A stretch of DNA of 64,000 bases from contig JAEULV010000012.1 in the NCBI GenBank assembly GCA_016793065.1, positions 1-64,000 on the forward strand. Direction: 5' to 3'. Numbering within the stretch: position 1 is the first letter of the stretch; every line of letters begins with the position of its first letter. The translations under genes were made by a program, and so were the position numbers. Below are positions 58,682 through 64,000 of this stretch, one piece after another. The notes beneath the pieces are model-generated. The model was not told where the DNA came from and made no database searches. It was given only the letters and a program-made list of their open reading frames with translations. The stretch is from Hyphomicrobiaceae bacterium (GTDB lineage Bacteria; Pseudomonadota; Alphaproteobacteria; Rhizobiales; Ancalomicrobiaceae).

Positions 58682-59701
58682 TCAGTCCTTGTTGCTGACG
58701 CCGGCCTGGGCGAAGGTCGCCATGCCGGCGTGGATCTGGGCGGCGGACTTGACGATGCCGGCGGCGAGGGCGGCGCCGGTGCCTTCGCCGAGACGCATGC
58801 CGAGATCGAGCAGCGGCTTCTTGCCCATGGCGTCGAGCACCTTGGCGTGGGCCCATTCGGCCGAGCAATGGGCGAACAGGCAGTGGTCGATCGAGGCGGC
58901 ATTGGCGGCCCAGAGCACGGCGGCGGCGGCGGTGACGACGAAGCCGTCGATGATCACCGGGATCTTCTGGTAGCGCGCGGCGAGGATGGCGCCGGCCATG
59001 GCGGCGATCTCGCGGCCGCCGAGGCGGCGCAGCACTTCGAGCGGGTCGTCGGTCTTGCCGTCGAGACGGGCGACGGCGGCGCGGACGGCCTCGACCTTGC
59101 GGGCAAGGCCTTCGCCGGCGACGCCGGTGCCGGGGCCGACCCAGTCGCCGGCCTCGGCGCCGAACAGGGCATGGAAGATCGCGGCGGCGACGGTGGTGTT
59201 GGCGATCCCCATCTCGCCGAGGCAGAGGAGATCGGTGCCGCCGGCGATCGATTCCATGCCGAAGGCCATGGTGGCGGCACAGCCGGCCTCGTCGAAGGCG
59301 TCGGCGATGGTGATGTCGGGCGTCGGATAGTCGAGCGCCAGCTCGAACACCTTGAGGCCGATGTCGTTGGCGGCGCAGATCTGGTTGATGGCGGCGCCAC
59401 CGGCGGCGAAATTCTCGACCATCTGCCGGGTGACGGCGGCGGGATAGGCCGAAACGCCGCGATCGGCGACGCCGTGATTGGCGGCGAACACCGCGACGAC
59501 CGGGCGAATGACCGACGGGTCGGCCTTGCCCTGCCAGGCGGCGAGCCATTCGACCAGTTCCTCCAGCCGGCCGAGGCTGCCCGGCGGCTTGGTCAGCTGG
59601 GCGTCGCGCGCCTTGACCGCGTCGACGGCGCCGCGATCGGGGCCGGGAACGAGGTTGATCAGATCGCGGAAGTCGTCGAACGGCAGGGCGGTCAGGGCCA
59701 T
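58682..59701 (-). CDS. cobT: Nicotinate-nucleotide-dimethylbenzimidazole phosphoribosyltransferase
   Basis: A 339-residue enzyme that makes alpha-ribazole phosphate for the lower ligand of cobalamin. TKPPGSLGRLEELVEW is the conserved N-terminus; GDWVGPGTGVAGEGLARK and the C-terminal RLGEGTGAALAAGIV, which holds the general base Glu, are diagnostic. The start at 59701 (MALTALPFDDFRDL) is preferred over an extension upstream. It is divergent from cobS with an unrelated small membrane gene between. Confidence 0.96.
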   Translation of the reverse strand: MALTALPFDDFRDLINLVPGPDRGAVDAVKARDAQLTKPPGSLGRLEELVEWLAAWQGKADPSVIRPVVAVFAANHGVADRGVSAYPAAVTRQMVENFAAGGAAINQICAANDIGLKVFELALDYPTPDITIADAFDEAGCAATMAFGMESIAGGTDLLCLGEMGIANTTVAAAIFHALFGAEAGDWVGPGTGVAGEGLARKVEAVRAAVARLDGKTDDPLEVLRRLGGREIAAMAGAILAARYQKIPVIIDGFVVTAAAAVLWAANAASIDHCLFAHCSAEWAHAKVLDAMGKKPLLDLGMRLGEGTGAALAAGIVKSAAQIHAGMATFAQAGVSNKD

Positions 59702-59899
59702 GAAAGCGGATTCCCGTTGAAGCTGGACTGGACCGGCTTCTAGAGCATGCCGCCTGAAAGTGGAATTCCGTTTTCGCGCGATGGCGTGACAACGGCAAGA
59801 AAACCGCGCGCTCGGCGCCGAGTTCGAGCCCGGCGGCACCGCGTCGCCCCGGCCGGCGACGGTTCGGACGCTTGAGCCCGCATTCGACGCGGCCGGCAG

Positions 59900-60322
59900 C
59901 TACCAGCGGTCGATCAGGGCCAGAACGGTCAGGCCGACCATCGCGAGCGTGCCGAGGATGAGCAGGTAGTCGAGGTGGTTTTCCTCGCCGGGCAGGAAGA
60001 CGCCGCCGCGCCTGGCGATATTGGGCTTGACCGGGATGACCTGGCCGATGGCGAAGCGGTTGAGCCAGCGATCGGCGGTGAACTGGAACGAAAACGACTT
60101 CCTGTGCTCAAGCATGTCGGCTTGCGGGCCTTCGAACAGCAGGCGGACGATATACTTGACCTTGGTTGCCTTCGAGCGGCGGACGACCTTGCGCTCGGCG
60201 TCGATGTCGACCAGACGCACCGGTGTCGGCGCCATGGCGCGGGCGGCGAGGCGCGCCCTCGTGTCGACGACGAGCAGGTAGATCAGAATGGCAAGGATCA
60301 GCAGAAGAGCAAGAAACAGCAT
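59900..60322 (-). CDS. Small membrane protein of unknown function
   Basis: A 140-residue protein with an N-terminal membrane segment (LFLALLLILAILIYLLVV) and a C-terminal one (YLLILGTLAMVGLTVLALI). Between them is a 95-residue loop with VVRRSKATKVKYIVRLLFEG and FTADRWLNRFAIGQVIPV, likely beta-rich and reminiscent of DUF3592-type loops. GGGAGGGATATCGCCG precedes the ATG. It sits between cobT and cobS, but no cobalamin role is suggested by the sequence. Confidence 0.65.
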   Translation of the reverse strand: MLFLALLLILAILIYLLVVDTRARLAARAMAPTPVRLVDIDAERKVVRRSKATKVKYIVRLLFEGPQADMLEHRKSFSFQFTADRWLNRFAIGQVIPVKPNIARRGGVFLPGEENHLDYLLILGTLAMVGLTVLALIDRW

Positions 60323-60459
60323 CGGCGATATCCCTCCCGCGCGGCCGGGCGTGTCGACAGGCCCGACAGCATGCCGGGCGGGGGTTTACGCATCGTAAGA
60401 ACGCGACGACTTCGCCGCTTCGTCTTCCAATGATCGCGGGCATGGTTTATCGGCGGTGC

Positions 60460-61254
60460 ATGATGGCTGACCTACTCCCCCGACTTGTCGCCGAAACCGC
60501 CGCCATGGTGCGGTTCTATTCGCGGCTGACGATCCCCCGGCTCAACCGTTTCGACGAGCCGGCAGCGATGCCGGATTTCGGCACGGCGGCGCGGATGCTG
60601 CCGCTGGCGTCGATCATCATCGGCCTGCCGGCGGCGGCCGCGCTGGCGGCGGGCGGACAGACCGCCCTGCCGGCGCCGATGCTGGCGGCGCTGGCGCTGG
60701 CGATCCAGATGATGACCACGGGCGTGTTCCACGAGGACGGGCTCGCCGACACCGCCGACGGGTTCGGCGGCGGCTGGACGCGGGCGCGCAAGCTGGAGAT
60801 CATGAAGGACAGCCGGATCGGCTCCTACGGCTCGGCGGCGCTGATCCTGGCGACGCTGATCCGGATCCTCGGCTATGCCGGGCTGATCGGCGCCGTCGGC
60901 GCGACGGCGACGGCGGTGCTGTTCGTGGCGATCGCGGTGATTTCCCGGTCGGTGGTGCTGACGATCTTCGTGGCGCTGCCGGCGGCGCGCGAGGATGGCG
61001 CCGGCAATGCCGCCGGCCGGCCGACATTGGCGACGCTGGCCCTGGCGCTGGCGCTCTCGGCGGCGATCGCCGGCGCGATCGGCATCGTCATCGTCGGGGC
61101 GGCAAAAACCGCGCTGGCGCTTTGCCTTGTCGGCATCGGCACCTATGTAATGGGGCGATTGTCGGCGCGGCACATTCAGGGCCAGACCGGCGACGTGCTG
61201 GGCGCCACCCAGCAAGTGACCGAAGTGCTGTTCCTGGTGGCGGTGCTGGCGTGA
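60460..61254 (+). CDS. cobS: Adenosylcobinamide-GDP ribazoletransferase (cobalamin synthase)
   Basis: A 264-residue membrane enzyme that joins GDP-cobinamide with alpha-ribazole in the last steps of cobalamin synthesis. The diagnostic FHEDGLADTADGFGGGW (about 87-103) and MKDSRIGSYGSAALIL are present, with six or so hydrophobic segments. The start is uncertain: ATG at 60460 or 60463, or an in-frame ATG at 60442; no strong Shine-Dalgarno. It acts with CobT, encoded in divergent orientation 760 bases away. Confidence 0.95.
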   Translation: MMADLLPRLVAETAAMVRFYSRLTIPRLNRFDEPAAMPDFGTAARMLPLASIIIGLPAAAALAAGGQTALPAPMLAALALAIQMMTTGVFHEDGLADTADGFGGGWTRARKLEIMKDSRIGSYGSAALILATLIRILGYAGLIGAVGATATAVLFVAIAVISRSVVLTIFVALPAAREDGAGNAAGRPTLATLALALALSAAIAGAIGIVIVGAAKTALALCLVGIGTYVMGRLSARHIQGQTGDVLGATQQVTEVLFLVAVLA

Positions 61255-61330
61255 CGATGGCGGGGTTGCCGTTGTCATCCGTCCGGCCCCGCCCGCCACC
61301 GAACCCGCGCCATGACTGGTGGAAGCGCCC

Positions 61331-61522
61331 ATGACCGTCGCATCGCCCTGCATCAACGTCTGCCGGATCGATCCGGTCGCCAACCTGTGTTCGGGGTGCT
61401 ACCGGTCGCTGGATGAGATCGCCCGCTGGCGCGATCTCTCCGACGGACAGCGGGCGCGGGTGCTGCAGGCGCTGCCGATGCGCAAGCGGGCGCTGGCGCA
61501 GGCCCAGCAGGCGCAGCAGTGA
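61331..61522 (+). CDS. DUF1289 domain-containing protein
   Basis: A 63-residue protein with the family pattern SPCINVCRIDPVANLCSGCY (four Cys, probably a metal site) followed by SLDEIARWRDLSDGQRARVL. DUF1289 proteins are common in proteobacteria and of unknown function. It is followed at once by the aspartic protease gene. Confidence 0.93.
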   Translation: MTVASPCINVCRIDPVANLCSGCYRSLDEIARWRDLSDGQRARVLQALPMRKRALAQAQQAQQ

Positions 61523-61533
61523 GGAACCGCCCC

Positions 61534-62217
61534 ATGCCGTGGATCGGGCTTGGCGCCATCGCCATCGTCTGCGTGATCCTGATCGCCACCCATGGCAGCG
61601 GTCAGGTGGGCAATCTGCCGGCCGGCGATTTCGCCCGGCTGAGCTATCTTCTGATCCTCGGCGTGCCGCTGGTCGGGGCGCTGATCCTGCGGGCGCGCGG
61701 GCGGATGGGCGAGACGCTGAAACAGGCGATCGTCTGGCTGGCGCTGCTGCTGGTACTGGTCGCCGGCTATGGCTATCGCGCCGAGTTCAAGGCGATCGGC
61801 AACCGGACGCTGGCGATGCTGGCGCCGGGCCATGTCGCCGGCGGCGCCGGCGAGGCGGTGGTGGCGCGCGGACGCGACGGGCATTTCCTCGTCAGTGCCC
61901 ACGCCAACGGCCACAGGCTCGACATGCTGGTCGATACCGGTGCATCGACGGTGGCGCTGAGCTTCGAGGATGCCCGCGCGATCGGCATCGACACCGACCG
62001 GCTGACATTCGACCAGCCGACCGCCACCGCCAATGGCGGCACGCTGTCGGCGGCGACGGTGATCGACAATTTCGCCATCGGCTCGATCCGGCTCGGGCCG
62101 GTGAAGGCGCTGGTCAGTCGGCCGGGCAGCCTGCGCGGGTCGCTCCTGGGGATGAACGTGCTCGACCGGCTGTCGTCCTACCGGGTCGAGGGCGACACGC
62201 TGATCCTGACGCAATGA
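61534..62217 (+). CDS. TIGR02281-family retropepsin-like aspartic protease
   Basis: A 227-residue protein; ATG at 61534 is preferred because GAGGA lies eight bases upstream, although an in-frame GTG at 61519 overlaps the previous stop. Three hydrophobic segments (about 5-20, 38-55, 66-83) anchor it in the inner membrane. The protease domain (about 105-227) has LDMLVDTGASTVALS, the catalytic DTGA-S motif, and GSLLGMNVLDRL. A clan AA dimeric protease of unknown target, conserved in alphaproteobacteria. Confidence 0.9.
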   Translation: MPWIGLGAIAIVCVILIATHGSGQVGNLPAGDFARLSYLLILGVPLVGALILRARGRMGETLKQAIVWLALLLVLVAGYGYRAEFKAIGNRTLAMLAPGHVAGGAGEAVVARGRDGHFLVSAHANGHRLDMLVDTGASTVALSFEDARAIGIDTDRLTFDQPTATANGGTLSAATVIDNFAIGSIRLGPVKALVSRPGSLRGSLLGMNVLDRLSSYRVEGDTLILTQ

Positions 62218-62245
62218 TGCCTGAGGCCGAAGGCGCTGACGCGCC
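62215..62245 (+). repeat. 31-bp dispersed repeat, copy B
   Basis: It begins at the TGA stop of the aspartic protease gene, continues GATGCCTGAGGCCGAAGGCG and ends CTGACGCGCC; two mismatches to copy A at 54222-54252. The short coupled frame reads MPEAEGADAP and ends after 19 codons. Like copy A it lies in a convergent intergenic region. Confidence 0.75.
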
Positions 62246-62253
62246 GATGCCGG

Positions 62254-63090
62254 CTACCAGATCAGGCTGGCGATGAAGCGGGCGGCGACGAGGGCAAGGA
62301 AGACGGCAAAGGCCACTTCCAGCCGGCGTTTCGACAGGTTGTGGGCGAGCTTGACGCCGATCGGCACGGTCAGGAGGCTGGTGGGAAACAGCAGGAGCGC
62401 GCCGATCAGGCTGACGAAGCCGAGCGACAGGGGCGGCAGCATGTCCATCCTGGTCCAGCCGGCGCCGATATAGCCGAGCATGCCGGGGATCGAGATCAGC
62501 ACGCCGAGGCCGGACGAGGTTGCCACCGCCTGATGGATCGGGCGGCCGTAGAGCGTCATCACCGCATTGCCGAAGACGCCGCCGCCGATGCCCATCCAGG
62601 CGGAGAACAGACCGATCAGGCCGCCGCTCGCCGGGCGAAACGCCCCTTGCGGGAGATCGGGGCCGAGACGCCAGCTATCGCGGCCGAAGCCGAGCTTGAT
62701 GGCATTGAGGGTGGCGACGACGGCGAACACCGCCTTGAGGAAGGCGCTGGAGACGAAGGCGGTGACGACCGAACCGGCGACGACGCCAACGACCACCGGC
62801 ACGGCCCATTGCTTCAGCAGCTCGACATCGACCGCGCCCTTCTTCAGATGCCCCCTGAACGAGCGGATCGAAGTGGGGATGATCACCGCCAGCGAGGTGC
62901 CGACGGCAAGGTGCATGCGCACCGCCTCGGGCACGTCGAGAATGCGGAACAGCTCGTAGAGCACCGGCACCATCACCGCGCCGCCGCCGACGCCGAGGAG
63001 GCCGGCGAGCACGCCGGTGATGAGCCCGGTCGTGACCAGCGCGACGGCAAGCCAGATGAGTTCGGAAATCGGCGTGCCGGCAAGGGTCAT
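62254..63090 (-). CDS. TSUP family transporter (TauE/SafE)
   Basis: A 278-residue inner-membrane protein with eight or so hydrophobic segments. The first TauE motif is GVLAGLLGVGGGAVMVPVL (about 26-44) and the second GLFSAWMGIGGGVFGNAVM. The family exports or imports organic or inorganic sulfur anions (sulfite, taurine, sulfoacetate). Start at 63090 with weak Shine-Dalgarno, 34 bases downstream of dusA, so they may be co-transcribed. Confidence 0.92.
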   Translation of the reverse strand: MTLAGTPISELIWLAVALVTTGLITGVLAGLLGVGGGAVMVPVLYELFRILDVPEAVRMHLAVGTSLAVIIPTSIRSFRGHLKKGAVDVELLKQWAVPVVVGVVAGSVVTAFVSSAFLKAVFAVVATLNAIKLGFGRDSWRLGPDLPQGAFRPASGGLIGLFSAWMGIGGGVFGNAVMTLYGRPIHQAVATSSGLGVLISIPGMLGYIGAGWTRMDMLPPLSLGFVSLIGALLLFPTSLLTVPIGVKLAHNLSKRRLEVAFAVFLALVAARFIASLIW

Positions 63091-63124
63091 CGGGGGTTCT
63101 TTTCGGTCTTTTGCGGGTAAGGGC

Positions 63125-64000
63125 TCAGTCCGGCTGCGAATGCCTTGAATCGATCGAATTGTCGAGAGCCGGCGGCGACGCGGCCGCCGCATGGCCGCCA
63201 TCCGGGCGCCGCAGGGCGGCAAGCGCCGCCTCCAGCACCTCGATGCCGGCGCCGGGCTTGACGCCTTCGACGGTGAGGATCCGCCGCCACGCGCGGGCGC
63301 CGGGATAGCCCGGGAACAGGCCGAGCATGTGGCGGACGACATTGGAGACCCGCCCGCCCCGGGCGACATGGGCGGCGATATAGGGTGCCATAGCGGCGGC
63401 GACCGCGAACGGGTCGGGGTCGGGCGCGGCCGGATCGGCATGGCCGAGCAGGCGGTCGACGCCGGCGAGGATCAGCGGCGTCTCGTAGGCGGCGCGGCCG
63501 ATCATGACATGATCGACATGGGCGAGGTGGGCGCGGGCATCGTCGAGCGTGGCGATGCCGCCATTGATGCCGATGGCGAGGTCGGGGTTCTCGGCCTTGA
63601 CGCGATGGACGAGGCCGTAGTCGAGCGGCGGGATGGTGCGGTTGTCCTTGGGCGACAGGCCCTGCAGCCAGGCCTTGCGGGCGTGAATGACGACGCCGTC
63701 GACGCCGGCGGCCTTGACGGCGGCGACCAGCGCCCGCAAGGCGACTTCCGGGTCCTGATCGTCGACGCCGACGCGGCACTTGACGGTGACCGGCACCGCG
63801 ACCGCCGCCTTCATCGCCGCGACGCAATCGGCCACCAGCAGCGGCTCCTGCATCAGGCAGGCGCCGAAGCGGCCGGACTGGACGCGATCGGAGGGGCAGC
63901 CGACATTGATGTTGATCTCGGCATAGCCGTAGTCGGCGCCGATGCGGGCGGCGAGCGCCATGTCGGCCGGGTCCGACCCGCCGATCTGCAGGGCGACCGG
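63125..64000 (-). CDS. dusA: tRNA-dihydrouridine synthase A (N-terminus beyond the window)
   Basis: The frame runs off the right edge; about 291 residues are visible. PVALQIGGSDPADM at the edge, INVGCPSDRVQSGRFGACLM (catalytic Cys), VKCRVGVDD, VIHARKAWLQGLSPK and INGGIATLDDA identify the FMN-dependent DusA, which reduces U20/U20a in tRNA. The C-terminal helical domain includes RHMLGLFPGYPGARAWRRIL. The first 40 or so residues are missing. Confidence 0.95.
   Translation of the reverse strand, partial: PVALQIGGSDPADMALAARIGADYGYAEININVGCPSDRVQSGRFGACLMQEPLLVADCVAAMKAAVAVPVTVKCRVGVDDQDPEVALRALVAAVKAAGVDGVVIHARKAWLQGLSPKDNRTIPPLDYGLVHRVKAENPDLAIGINGGIATLDDARAHLAHVDHVMIGRAAYETPLILAGVDRLLGHADPAAPDPDPFAVAAAMAPYIAAHVARGGRVSNVVRHMLGLFPGYPGARAWRRILTVEGVKPGAGIEVLEAALAALRRPDGGHAAAASPPALDNSIDSRHSQPD

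Noticed and set aside
59702-60459. Cobalamin riboswitch near cobT/cobS
   Set aside because: I looked for the B12-box and conserved core elements in both short upstream regions and saw none.

Overview
The window is a high-GC stretch of an alphaproteobacterial chromosome, most likely from a Hyphomicrobiales (Rhizobiales) relative. The assignment rests on gene content: DUF2865, DUF2336, CreA, DUF1289 and TIGR02281-type protease genes, a PleC/DivJ-like histidine kinase, an alphaproteobacterial GltX, and palindromic intergenic repeats typical of this order. The species cannot be named from the sequence alone. Antisense frames stay open over long distances because of the GC bias, so many long ORFs are shadows; the genes listed here were chosen by family resemblance, start signals and neighbours.

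Layout. 1-6 kb (minus strand): a GT87-like membrane protein cut by the window edge, cimA, an inverted repeat pair, cysS, creA and a small secreted protein. 6-11.7 kb: a secreted DUF2865 protein whose end overlaps gltX tail to tail, a two-gene module resembling a toxin-antitoxin pair (ADP-ribosyltransferase-like protein plus a small partner), DUF4424 and a HAD hydrolase. 11.8-16.4 kb: an RND efflux permease and its adaptor. 16.6-24 kb: a CZB-domain chemoreceptor, an acyltransferase, a universal stress protein, tRNA-Val(CAC), gph and a PilZ-containing soluble chemoreceptor. 23.6-30.8 kb: rpiA, gor, a PhnA-like protein, a PepSY/cytochrome b561 pair, class I fumarase and two unknown genes. 31-37 kb: DUF2336, an L,D-transpeptidase, a trypsin-like protease, DUF971, moaA with a long structured leader, and a DMT exporter. 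37-48 kb: a NIT-HAMP-MCP-PilZ chemoreceptor, an MFS pump, TRAP genes dctQ and dctM, a PCu(A)C copper chaperone, a class II glutamine amidotransferase, a TRAP binding protein on the opposite strand and a 3-hydroxyisobutyrate dehydrogenase-like enzyme. 48-64 kb: adenine deaminase, a yefM-yoeB module, a polar amino-acid ABC transporter without its ATPase, a ParB-like protein, Lrp, a UDG-family protein, GST, a nuclease, a sensor kinase, cobT and cobS, an aspartic protease, a TSUP transporter and dusA cut by the right edge.

Themes. Three chemoreceptors lie within 23 kb, two of them fused to PilZ domains, which suggests coupling of chemotaxis to cyclic-di-GMP. Two small modules look like toxin-antitoxin systems: one is classical (YefM/YoeB), the other is less well known (ART-like). 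The rest is mainly core metabolism, cofactor synthesis (Moco, cobalamin), redox defence and transport. The most interesting items for follow-up are the ART-like module, the structured moaA leader, and a 31-bp repeat that starts exactly at the stop codon of two unrelated genes.
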